Below, one piece after another: positions 45,097 to 53,397 of a DNA stretch of 64,000 nt. Positions within the stretch are counted from its first letter, which is position 1. Each line of letters begins with the position of its first letter. This DNA is from Verrucomicrobiales bacterium. Lineage in GTDB: Bacteria; Verrucomicrobiota; Verrucomicrobiia; Limisphaerales; UBA11358. The stretch lies in assembly GCA_028712475.1 (NCBI GenBank), contig JAQTQB010000002.1:496001-560000 (forward strand), read 5' to 3'. Made by a program: the position numbers and the translations under genes. Below the pieces are notes generated by a model. That model ran no database searches. It had not been told where the DNA came from and was given only the letters and a program-made list of their open reading frames with translations.

Positions 45097-46986
45097 TCAC
45101 TTGGTCGAGACTCTAAGCCGGGCGGCGAATCCGCCGCCGGGCTGCAAGTTTAGCCGGAGTGTTTCCGACCGTGTTAATGAGCGCTCGCGCCGGTCAAACG
45201 CGGCGGGTTGCCCGGGTAAATCAAAAAAGAGCGAGGCGTCGAACTTTCCCGCCGGCAGGAAATCCAGCTTGATGTTTAACTGGCTGGCTTGAGCGCCATT
45301 CATGACGCCAACATACCAGTCGGATCCTTTCCGCCGGGCAAACCCCACCACCTTGCCGATTTCCGTGCCCGGCAGGACAAGGGTTTCGTCCCACGTTGTT
45401 GGCAGGTCATGCAATATATCCTCGGCTGGATTTCCCACATATTGTTTGTAGCTGTCGCCATAGTGCATCAGCGGCGAAGTGAACACAATGGCGGATGCCA
45501 GTTCGCGCGGCCAGGTGAAGCCGCGAAGCTGCGCGGGATCAAACACCATGGGCGTATAATCGGCCGGGCCTTGCAGGTAACGCGTGAACGGGATGATCGT
45601 GTCCGTCTCAAGCGGCATCGTGCGATTAAACCGGGTCATGTGCCATTCCTGACCGCGCACCGCTTCGCGGGTCAGTTCATGGGGCCAGGTGCGACGGCGG
45701 CCAGAGGGTTTGATGCAGCCGTGAAAATTGCAGAGCAGTTTCAACCCGGCGGTGTCCTTCAACGCGCCTTCATACCAGCGCACGATCTCGGCCGTCGCCG
45801 GCGGGATGAAATCAATCTTGATGCCCGCTGCTCCGGTGGCTTTGACTTTCTCCAGGTAAGCCCGGCGGCTGGCCGCATCGCGCATCTCCTTCGAGTCAAC
45901 CCAGACGATGGACTTCACGCCCTTGGAATTCCCGTAGTCAATAACCTCCTTGAGGCATTGCCACTGGTCTTTGCCGTCAGCGCGCCAGGTGCGCCAGCCG
46001 TCGTCAATGAGGTAATACTCCCAGCCCAGTTTCGCAGCGGCGTCAAACCAGGCGGGCTGTTCGGCAAACTTCGGCGAATCGGAACTATACCATTGCCAAA
46101 GCACCCGTCCGGGTTGGATCCAATCCGCATTGGCGAGTTCCGGTTCGGGAGACGGGTTCAGGTTTGCGATGATGTCGCTGTTGACCAACGCCGTCAGGTC
46201 AGCCGCAACGATGACAACGCGCCAGGGTGAAGTAACCGGCCCAGACACCTCCCAGCCTTTTTCGGACGCCCAGAAATCCGGGCGGAGCAATGTCCCCTCG
46301 CGGCGCAACGCCATGTCGGGATAGTCTTCGCAATCGGCTTCAGAAATGGCCACATAGAGTTTGCCGCCGCGCGGTTGCAAGGTGACGGGAGTTTCGATGG
46401 GCTTGCCCTCCGGGATTTCGCCGAAGGAACTGCCCCGAAAAAGTTCCTCATAGGAGGGATCAAAAGGCGACCACCATGCTTGGGCATCCGTCGCGAACTG
46501 CCACGCGGTCGCTTCCCCATTCAGACGATGCGCGCCTTGCAATGGCACCTCATAGCGAACGGCTGCCCCGTCATCAAAGACGCGCACGACCAGATTGTAG
46601 CTTTGCCCGCCCGTCGGCTGGGTGACGGGGAAGACCGCTTCATTTAAGTGGTTCGTCGCGATGTCATGCCAGCCGGGCAAAGGGTAGGTTTCCTGCAAGC
46701 TCCGCCGGCTGGGATCGCCGAGCTTGACGCCAAGCCCGAGATCGTGGTCATCAATGATCAACCCGAGCGGAGATGGTGCCAGAATAAGCTTATTCGACCG
46801 GAACACTTCCCAGGCCAGCCTGCCGCCGGAGGAAATTCCGACCTGCGCCACGAGCCTGCCATCGGGGCTGGAGATTTTCGCGGAGCTTTGAAATTCCGAG
46901 GTGTCACCCTGAACGCTGGATGCAGCGAGGCCAAAGCCGCAGCAGAGAATCAGTGAAGCGATACGAAATAAAAATGATTTCAGCAT
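45097..46986 (-). CDS. GH97 glycoside hydrolase, secreted
   Basis: 629 residues from ATG 46986 (a GTG three codons upstream is possible), with a signal peptide (FLFRIASLILCCGFGLAASS). N-terminal beta-sandwich carries LAWEVFRSNKLILAPSPLGL. The barrel has WGWEYYLIDDGW-like GWEYYLIDDGWRTW, GAAGIKIDFI and LLCNFHGCIKPSGRRRTWP. GH97 enzymes are calcium-dependent alpha-glucosidases or alpha-galactosidases; the retaining/inverting split is not resolved here. It would act in the periplasm on glycans before uptake. Confidence 0.9.
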   Translation of the reverse strand: MLKSFLFRIASLILCCGFGLAASSVQGDTSEFQSSAKISSPDGRLVAQVGISSGGRLAWEVFRSNKLILAPSPLGLIIDDHDLGLGVKLGDPSRRSLQETYPLPGWHDIATNHLNEAVFPVTQPTGGQSYNLVVRVFDDGAAVRYEVPLQGAHRLNGEATAWQFATDAQAWWSPFDPSYEELFRGSSFGEIPEGKPIETPVTLQPRGGKLYVAISEADCEDYPDMALRREGTLLRPDFWASEKGWEVSGPVTSPWRVVIVAADLTALVNSDIIANLNPSPEPELANADWIQPGRVLWQWYSSDSPKFAEQPAWFDAAAKLGWEYYLIDDGWRTWRADGKDQWQCLKEVIDYGNSKGVKSIVWVDSKEMRDAASRRAYLEKVKATGAAGIKIDFIPPATAEIVRWYEGALKDTAGLKLLCNFHGCIKPSGRRRTWPHELTREAVRGQEWHMTRFNRTMPLETDTIIPFTRYLQGPADYTPMVFDPAQLRGFTWPRELASAIVFTSPLMHYGDSYKQYVGNPAEDILHDLPTTWDETLVLPGTEIGKVVGFARRKGSDWYVGVMNGAQASQLNIKLDFLPAGKFDASLFFDLPGQPAAFDRRERSLTRSETLRLNLQPGGGFAARLRVSTK

Positions 46987-47080
46987 GGCTTTCACAAAAA
47001 GTGCTTTGCTGGTTTAGCCCCCGAAATGTTGTTCAGGGTTGGGCATGTTTGAATCGGGTTCACATTTTCACTCGTTCCCG

Positions 47081-49846
47081 CTACTGCTTGATCTGGAAAA
47101 AAATATTCGGCCTGGCTGGATCAATGGTGTTGGTCACATTGAACCCACCGCCGGCATCAAATGTGTTTGTCGAAACCGGCGTCCAGTTCGCCATCGGCAG
47201 CGCCACATTCGTCGAGGACAACACCTGATAAATGCCGTTGGCCGCTCCGCTGGTGCCGCTCAACACTAGACCAGTCCCAGATCTCATGACACTGGTGACA
47301 ACTGGCGTGGGCGGAGTCGTCACCGTGACCGTGATCAACGAACTGGCGGCTCCGCTGTTTCCATTGGTGATTGTGTAACCGACGCTCACCGTCGCCAGCG
47401 AGCCTTGCGTCGGCGTGACCAGAACATTGGTGCCACCGATGACGCTTGCCGTAGCATTCGTCGGGCTAACACCCACCACTGTCAGCGGATAACCATTCGG
47501 ATCGGCGTCATTGGTCAGTGGAGCAATCGTCACCGGCACATTCCACGCCGTGGTCGCAATGTCGAGATTGGCGGTGGGCGACCCTATCTGCGCGATTTGT
47601 GACGCCGTGAGGGCCTGGTCATATACTCTGGCCTCGTCGAAGGTGTAGCCCGCTCCGCCACTGGCCTTCAACGTGCCCAAGGCAAAAGCCAGGCTGGCCA
47701 CGTTCGTTCCTGCGCCAGACCCCGAGCCGACGGACACCCCGTTGACGTAAGTCTGGAACCGGGTCAGCGTGGCATTGGGGAAACCATTTTCATCGAGTCC
47801 CGAGGTTAAGACCAAGGCCATGGTAAAGGGGGTGTTCACAGCGGGGGGGGCTACAAATAGCTGACCATACTCCCCGGTGGTCGTCTTGGAAAACTGCCCG
47901 ATTTTGAAACCACCGGAGTTGCCATAGTATCCAGTCATGGCCATCTGGCCCCAATCAGCGGGGGCAGCGGCCTTCACCAGCCCAAAGAAAAATGTCGGGG
48001 GGTTGCCTGGCACGGAGTCAAACTTCATCTTGACCCAGACGGTGGCATTGGTAGCCAGGGCCGGCAGGGCCGCGGAGTTAATTCCCGCGACCACCAGTTC
48101 CGTGCCGTTCGCGAGGGAGACGCCGCCGGCATTATACGTTGGCGTTCCCACACCGGCCACGATGAACGTATAAACGCCATTGTCCGAGGTCAGATCGGCA
48201 GACGTGCCCGTGCTGAAACTCCACCGCGCCAGCAACGAAGATGGCTGGCTGTCAACGACAACATAGTTGACGCGTGTATTGGTGCTGCTGCCGCTGCTTC
48301 CACTGACAACCAGGCTGACGGTGTAAGTTCCGACATTAGCATAAACATGGCTCACATTGAGCGCCGTCGTGTTGGTTGTGCTGCCATCACCGAAATTCCA
48401 AAACCGGTTGGTGATTAAACCGGTTGAACTGTCTGCAAACGAAACCGACAACGGAACGGAGCCATTCGTGGGACTGCCGCTGAAGGCCGCCAGGAGTGGA
48501 CCAGTAACCAGCCGAACCACCAGCACCTCGTCGGGAACGCTCAAACTCATAGAGCTTGGATTGGCATAGGTAGCCGTTGGCGTCAGTGATCCCAGCAGAT
48601 AGGTTGCAGCACTTGTAATTGGCGTGTTCAACGTCAGCGTGACTGGAACCGTTGCGTTGGTGATGTCCTTCCAGTTCGCGATGTTTCCGCCGCCCCCGTT
48701 GTTGTAGAAAGTGCTGACCTCCTGCCACAACAACAGGTAAAACTCACCCGTGCTCTTCTGGAGGAGGGTATGATGCACGTTATTGGTGCTGCCCGCCAAG
48801 GTGTAGTCTAGACCGGAGGATGGCGTGAAACTTGGCACGTTCCAAACTTTGTTGTTGGCGTCCCATGTTCCTTCTCCCAACAGCGTGATCAGGTTTTGCA
48901 GGTTAGTGAACACGGGCTTGGGCGTCAGGTCGTAATTCACCAGGCCGAATTTGGCTTCCTTGTCCGCGTAATTTGTCCCTTCGTCCACGAACTCGTAGAT
49001 GTAGGTGGTGCGAATTCCGCGGTTGAAGTATTCGGCGAAGAGCCGCGGCAGATATTTGCCTTGCGCCCGTTGGGACACATAGGGATGCGTGCTGGTGTCA
49101 TTGGTGGCGGTGTGATAACCCGTCTCCGTCGCGACGATCGGCTTGGACGGAGTGACCATCAAGTTGACATTGGGGATGTTGTAGTTGTCCAGGTTGTTCA
49201 CGGGATTCTTGCCGCCGGGATAACTGTGCATCGCCTCGTAATCCAGTGATATCGGGGCCAGATACTGCGCGTTCAAGGAAAAGGCCATCGCCGGAGAAAA
49301 CATCAGCGTGGCGCTGGTCTGGGGGTCGCCTTTGACTCCGGTGAACATGTCGTTTTGCCAGGCCCGCGTGCCCGCGTAATTGTTGCCGGCCGGATTATCC
49401 GTGAACCCGTTGTAGGAAATCGGCGCGGGAATGGCGTCAGGTTCGTTCGGTCCTTCGATGGACTCGAAGAATGCGTTGGCCTTGAGGCTGCTCACGAGTT
49501 GGGCGGCGGTCGGTGCCGTGCGCTCCCAAGTGTATGGCACCCAGTTCACCCGGATGCCGTAGGAGTTGTAAATGCTGGCGAGCCGGCTGTTCGCGCTGTT
49601 TCCCACCTGCATGTCGTCGCGGATGTGACGCAATCCCGACTGGCCGAGCAGCGCAAGAATCTGCGCGTTGGCATAAGGATTCGAGCCGGTGGTAAATTTG
49701 AGATGCGTGTTGACCCCCATCGCATCCACGAAACGATCCGCTGACGAGGCTGGCTCTGCCGACAAACGGCCGGGTGTCAATCCGAAACAGACAGCCCCGG
49801 CCGCCACAAGCAGGGCGGACCATTTGGAAGCGCGGTTCAAAATCAT
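47081..49846 (-). CDS. Secreted multidomain clan GH-A glycosidase with PKD and LamG-like domains
   Basis: 921 residues from ATG 49846, with a signal peptide (ALLVAAGAVCFGLTPGRLSA). A longer frame opens at GTG 49891 but starts hydrophilic. Catalytic barrel about 35-330: RHIRDDMQVG, acid/base Glu in IEGPNEPDA, nucleophile-like Glu in PIVATETGYH. Then PKD (FWNFGDGSTTNTTALNVSHVYANVGTYTVSLVVSG), a concanavalin/LamG-like domain ending FDEARVYDQALTASQI, a cadherin-like segment and a C-terminal beta domain ending FFQIKQ. This modular layout suits binding to insoluble glycans at the cell surface. Confidence 0.85.
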   Translation of the reverse strand: MILNRASKWSALLVAAGAVCFGLTPGRLSAEPASSADRFVDAMGVNTHLKFTTGSNPYANAQILALLGQSGLRHIRDDMQVGNSANSRLASIYNSYGIRVNWVPYTWERTAPTAAQLVSSLKANAFFESIEGPNEPDAIPAPISYNGFTDNPAGNNYAGTRAWQNDMFTGVKGDPQTSATLMFSPAMAFSLNAQYLAPISLDYEAMHSYPGGKNPVNNLDNYNIPNVNLMVTPSKPIVATETGYHTATNDTSTHPYVSQRAQGKYLPRLFAEYFNRGIRTTYIYEFVDEGTNYADKEAKFGLVNYDLTPKPVFTNLQNLITLLGEGTWDANNKVWNVPSFTPSSGLDYTLAGSTNNVHHTLLQKSTGEFYLLLWQEVSTFYNNGGGGNIANWKDITNATVPVTLTLNTPITSAATYLLGSLTPTATYANPSSMSLSVPDEVLVVRLVTGPLLAAFSGSPTNGSVPLSVSFADSSTGLITNRFWNFGDGSTTNTTALNVSHVYANVGTYTVSLVVSGSSGSSTNTRVNYVVVDSQPSSLLARWSFSTGTSADLTSDNGVYTFIVAGVGTPTYNAGGVSLANGTELVVAGINSAALPALATNATVWVKMKFDSVPGNPPTFFFGLVKAAAPADWGQMAMTGYYGNSGGFKIGQFSKTTTGEYGQLFVAPPAVNTPFTMALVLTSGLDENGFPNATLTRFQTYVNGVSVGSGSGAGTNVASLAFALGTLKASGGAGYTFDEARVYDQALTASQIAQIGSPTANLDIATTAWNVPVTIAPLTNDADPNGYPLTVVGVSPTNATASVIGGTNVLVTPTQGSLATVSVGYTITNGNSGAASSLITVTVTTPPTPVVTSVMRSGTGLVLSGTSGAANGIYQVLSSTNVALPMANWTPVSTNTFDAGGGFNVTNTIDPARPNIFFQIKQ

Positions 49847-49887
49847 GTCTTTCTTGTCGCCGGGTTCATCCGCGATTTGAATTTGGT

Positions 49888-49992
49888 TCACGGAAACATG
49901 CGACCGTTCGTGTAGTCGGCCTTCGCAACCATTGCGAGACAGGCCATGCCAAGCATGACAAACATGCTTTTTAATGTTCGATTGATTTTCAT
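49888..49992 (-). CDS. Small ORF with a complete signal-peptide-like sequence
   Basis: 34 codons from ATG 49992: MKINRTLKSMFVMLGMACLA, then MVAKADYTNGRMFP and stop. It has basic residues, a hydrophobic core and an AKA|D cleavage-like site. Its stop overlaps the GTG that opens the following frame (GTGA). It may be a tiny secreted peptide, a leader, or the 5' relic of a disrupted secreted protein. Confidence 0.35.
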   Translation of the reverse strand: MKINRTLKSMFVMLGMACLAMVAKADYTNGRMFP

Positions 49993-50084
49993 GTTGATTG
50001 AGGGGTTTGTGTTTGTTTGTGTTTATCGGGAGGGAGATTGATGCTGTTTTTGTGTTTTGATCTGCGGAATTTCATTCAACTCAT

Positions 50085-51275
50085 TCAAAAATTTGCCAGC
50101 GCCATATCTCGTCTGGCGGTTGCCGGTTTGGAAGCACGTTTGTTCCCCACGGGAAAAGCCCCGGCGACTCCCGTGCTTTCGCGGATCACCAAGTGGGGAG
50201 GCAGATACTTGACGCGCGGTGAAGTCGAATCGTCGCTTAATAGTTCCATGGCTTCGTGCGCTATCCTGGCCAGCGGTTGCGCCACCGTGGAAAGCGATGG
50301 CTGAACGAAGCGGCTCGGCGAATCATCGTCAAACCCCAGCACGGAAACTCGCTTCGGAACCTCGATCCCGCGCTGGGAAAACCATTTTAACGCCGCCCAC
50401 GCTCCTGAATCGGAAACCGCAAAAACCGCCGTCACCGGAGCTTCATCGCCCCAGAATCCGCCCATCTTCTGGCTGGCCGTCTCGAACGGATCTTCGCCAA
50501 TCTTGGTCTCGCAATCCCACACCGGGCATTGGGACAAACCCCGTTCCTTGACCATTCGCTCGAAGGCACGCCGCCGGGCAATTACACTTCCCAACTCCAT
50601 CGGCTCATCCACCAGCAGCGCGATGTGCCGGTGTCCCAGCTCGAACAGGTGGTCGAACCCCAGACGAATGCCGGCTTCGTTGTCCACCCCGACATAGCTG
50701 CCAGCATAGCCGGGGATAAACGCGTCCACGTTCACCGAGCGGAATCCGCGCGAGGTCAGGGTTCGACTCAATTGATCCGTGAGCTTCTGATTGCCTCCCA
50801 TTAGCAAAACCCTGGTGCCATTTGGCGATCCTTCCATGCCCTGGAACGCCTCGTCAGCGGTTTCGCTCAAATGTGTTTGCAACACTTTCAGTTGATGCCG
50901 CCGTTGCCGACATTCAGCAGCCAGTTCCTCCAGCAGTGCCATCTCGAATGGCGAGTTGTAATCGGATACGAAAACGATCACCGAGAAAAGTTCACAATCG
51001 CTTTTGCGGACAAAAGTGCCCATCGGAACCCGGCGCACAAGCAGTCCTTCCCTAGCAAGATCGGTCATGGCCCTGCGAACCGTGCCTTGAGAAACGCCCA
51101 ATCTTTGAACCAGAACCGGCTCACTGAAAAACTTGTCCCCGTGTTTGAAATCCTCCTCGATTAATTTCCGGAGATGCTCACGCACTTGCAGATGCAACGC
51201 CCCAAATGGAACGCCGTCAGCCATGATATTAACTGGCTTTTCAGGCGCGTTGGCAGTGGTGTTCAAATTTTTCAT
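50085..51275 (-). CDS. GntR-HTH / LacI-type ligand-binding chimeric regulator 2
   Basis: 396 residues from ATG 51275 (a TTG 15 codons upstream is also open). GntR winged helix KFFSEPVLVQRLGVSQGTVRRAMTDLAREGLLVRRVPMGTFV is followed by a LacI-type sensor (YVGVDNEAGIRLGFDHLFELGHRHIALLVDEPMELGS; VSVLGFDDDSPSRFVQPSLSTVAQPL). It is strongly similar along its length to the regulator at 30023. Together they bracket the glycosidase locus, and this one is the first gene of that minus-strand block. Confidence 0.9.
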   Translation of the reverse strand: MKNLNTTANAPEKPVNIMADGVPFGALHLQVREHLRKLIEEDFKHGDKFFSEPVLVQRLGVSQGTVRRAMTDLAREGLLVRRVPMGTFVRKSDCELFSVIVFVSDYNSPFEMALLEELAAECRQRRHQLKVLQTHLSETADEAFQGMEGSPNGTRVLLMGGNQKLTDQLSRTLTSRGFRSVNVDAFIPGYAGSYVGVDNEAGIRLGFDHLFELGHRHIALLVDEPMELGSVIARRRAFERMVKERGLSQCPVWDCETKIGEDPFETASQKMGGFWGDEAPVTAVFAVSDSGAWAALKWFSQRGIEVPKRVSVLGFDDDSPSRFVQPSLSTVAQPLARIAHEAMELLSDDSTSPRVKYLPPHLVIRESTGVAGAFPVGNKRASKPATARRDMALANF

Positions 51276-51473
51276 TCGGTGATTCTTCAAAGAATACACT
51301 ATGAAGTTATGTCTTGTCAAAAAATTTACTTATTTGCATTTTCATAATTGCCTGGCTGATAAACTTGGTCTCTTTGGCCTCGCCTCGATTGTGTGGACAG
51401 GAGACGTGTGGTTGTGTGAGCCAAGAACCACATAATAACGGCAAGTGACTTGCCGAAAGTATGTTGTATGTAA

Positions 51474-52346
51474 CTATGGTGCAGCTTCCGACGCATCCAG
51501 TGCTGGACTGCTTGATGCGCGATCCCACAGAATGCCCGGGATCACCTGTCCTTGAAATTTGCCATACCACTGGCCCAAGTAAATCTTGCTGGGTAGTGAC
51601 GGAGCCGAGTGCCCATCCACATACACGATGTTGACCCGCTTGTTGTGCTTTTTCATCTGCGATTGCCAGCGGAAATTCGCGTTGCCCGTGGCCGCAGTGG
51701 CCCTCGGAAAACTCCTGTCCGCCCAATAGTAGTCCAACCATGCAGAATCAGCTTTTTCATTGCCGATGCCACCTCCGATTTCAGCCGGATTATCCGAGCC
51801 ATTGACATCGGTCATGGCGACAACCTCTGTCGGCTTGATGATGGATGTAAATTTTCGCACGGTGTTTGTCATGGAGAAGACGCCAAGATAATTAAAGCCA
51901 TAAGAGATAAACCCGGTATAGGCGGGGTCAAAGTCGCCCGGCTCGGTCTTGTAGGTCAGCCCGCGCTTCTTGCCGGGGCAGACCCACACGCCTGGATTCT
52001 TGATGTAATTATCCAATTGAATGGCGGGGCTGGCCTGCCATTCCCCGCCGCAGGCCTTGTTGGCCGAGTTTTTGTAGGGTCCCCTAAACCACCATAAATT
52101 GGGCAAACGATCATCATTATCCCCCACATACATGACCATGGCCAGTCCGATTTGGCGGGTGTTGCTAAGACACCCCGCGGCTTTCGCCTTCTCCTTGGCC
52201 TTGCCCAAAGCCGGCAGCAGCATCGCCGCCAGAATTGCGATGATGGCAATGACGACCAGCAGTTCGATGAGGGTGAAGCCCCGCCTTCTCGCGAGCGGGG
52301 AGGGAGTCTGGTTTGATTTCATGGCAATCTGTTTGGAACCGTGCAT
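51474..52346 (-). CDS. Type II/IV pseudopilin-like protein (DUF1559-type) 1
   Basis: 290 residues (ATG 52346, or Met 9 at 52322). The prepilin leader and methylation motif [20 protein letters not shown] has cleavage after Gly and Glu+5. Mature domain: [25 protein letters not shown] and the C-terminal [11 protein letters not shown] loop typical of verrucomicrobial and planctomycete DUF1559/H-X9-DG proteins. Such proteins are numerous in this phylum, and their assembly with secretion systems is inferred. The shared TGCTACC promoter element lies 33-78 bases upstream. Confidence 0.9.
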   Translation of the reverse strand: MHGSKQIAMKSNQTPSPLARRRGFTLIELLVVIAIIAILAAMLLPALGKAKEKAKAAGCLSNTRQIGLAMVMYVGDNDDRLPNLWWFRGPYKNSANKACGGEWQASPAIQLDNYIKNPGVWVCPGKKRGLTYKTEPGDFDPAYTGFISYGFNYLGVFSMTNTVRKFTSIIKPTEVVAMTDVNGSDNPAEIGGGIGNEKADSAWLDYYWADRSFPRATAATGNANFRWQSQMKKHNKRVNIVYVDGHSAPSLPSKIYLGQWYGKFQGQVIPGILWDRASSSPALDASEAAP

Positions 52347-52378
52347 AATTGCAACGATAATGCAAAAACGTCCGCTCC

Positions 52379-52424
52379 GTCATCTGATCTTTGGTAGCAA
52401 TCCCAATACTACTTAGGTAGCACA
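52379..52424 (-). promoter_or_regulatory. Shared upstream element, copy 1 (pseudopilin 1)
   Basis: Read on the minus strand: TGTGCTACCTAAGTAGTATT, then TGCTACCAAAGATCAGATGAC, with the two TGCTACC units 24 bases apart. A CATTATC-like box lies at 52356-52363. The 35-bp spacer to the start codon is nearly identical to copy 2. Confidence 0.8.
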
Positions 52425-52497
52425 GCCGGTTGCCGTGAACCGGCTGCTGCCGTGCAACACTGGCTGAATACTCCCAACTGCCACCTTAAACGATTCC

Positions 52498-53211
52498 TCA
52501 TCTCAATTCCTTGGCATCCAGCGGACTCCAATCGTAATTGTAAGGCCGGGTGAGATTGGCGGTGCATGGATTCATCTGCGTCCACTTGGCGAACTGCGAG
52601 TGGCCATCCACGAAGAGCCAGTTAAACCCGCCCCCATGAGCGCCGTTCTTCGGCGGATTCAGGTCGGCATCAAAAAGCGCACTGTTGGCGCTGGCAAAAC
52701 AAACCTGAATGGCCTTTGCCGTTGGATTCCTGACTTCGCTGACTTTGTGTTTGGCGGAATAGAACATGTAGTAATAACCATAGGAACAGGAAAACGGCAG
52801 TTCGTTGGTCGTGCCGCCTCCCACTTTCTGAACCAGCTGGAAGTTGAAGCCCAGATCCTTCTCCGCCGGACAACGATAAAAGCTGCGATTGTTCGTGCTG
52901 ATATACGGATTCTGCAAAGTGAGCAGGTCAATCAGCGGCATGCGCCACCACCCCTTGGACGTGTATGGGAATGATTCGTTGTTGTCACCGGTATACATCG
53001 CCAGCACGAGCCCCACCTGCTTCAAATTGGACGTGCAAGCAATCTGCTGCGCCTTGCTTTTCGCCTTCGCCAGCGCAGGCAGGAGCATCGCCGCCAGAAT
53101 GGCGATGATGGCAATGACAACCAGCAGTTCTATGAGGGTGAAGGCCCGTTCTCTCGGGAGCGGGCAGAGAGTCTGGTTTCGTTTCATGGCAATCTGTTTG
53201 GAACCGTGCAT
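52498..53211 (-). CDS. Type II/IV pseudopilin-like protein (DUF1559-type) 2
   Basis: 237 residues from ATG 53211. It shares [10 protein letters not shown] and the prepilin motif [20 protein letters not shown] with its downstream neighbour, plus [35 protein letters not shown] and [15 protein letters not shown]. The mature domain is shorter than that of copy 1. The 5' regions of the two genes, including the upstream element, are near-identical, so they arose by recent tandem duplication. Confidence 0.9.
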   Translation of the reverse strand: MHGSKQIAMKRNQTLCPLPRERAFTLIELLVVIAIIAILAAMLLPALAKAKSKAQQIACTSNLKQVGLVLAMYTGDNNESFPYTSKGWWRMPLIDLLTLQNPYISTNNRSFYRCPAEKDLGFNFQLVQKVGGGTTNELPFSCSYGYYYMFYSAKHKVSEVRNPTAKAIQVCFASANSALFDADLNPPKNGAHGGGFNWLFVDGHSQFAKWTQMNPCTANLTRPYNYDWSPLDAKELR

Positions 53212-53243
53212 AATTGCAACGATAATGCAAAAACGGCCGCTCC

Positions 53244-53291
53244 GTCATCTGATCTTTGGTAGCAATCCCCAAATACTACTTGGGTAACACA
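53244..53291 (-). promoter_or_regulatory. Shared upstream element, copy 2 (pseudopilin 2)
   Basis: Same element: distal unit TGTTACC (one change), proximal TGCTACCAAAGATCAGATGAC, spacing 25 bases. A CATTATC-like box follows before the start codon at 53211. Confidence 0.8.
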
Positions 53292-53397
53292 TCTGATTTC
53301 ACCAGACCCAACCTCACACCCGCTTTTATCTGACGCGCCTTGCTCCGATAATCAATTCGCTCGACTGGCCGTCTTTCACAGTTGCGTTACCCCACTT

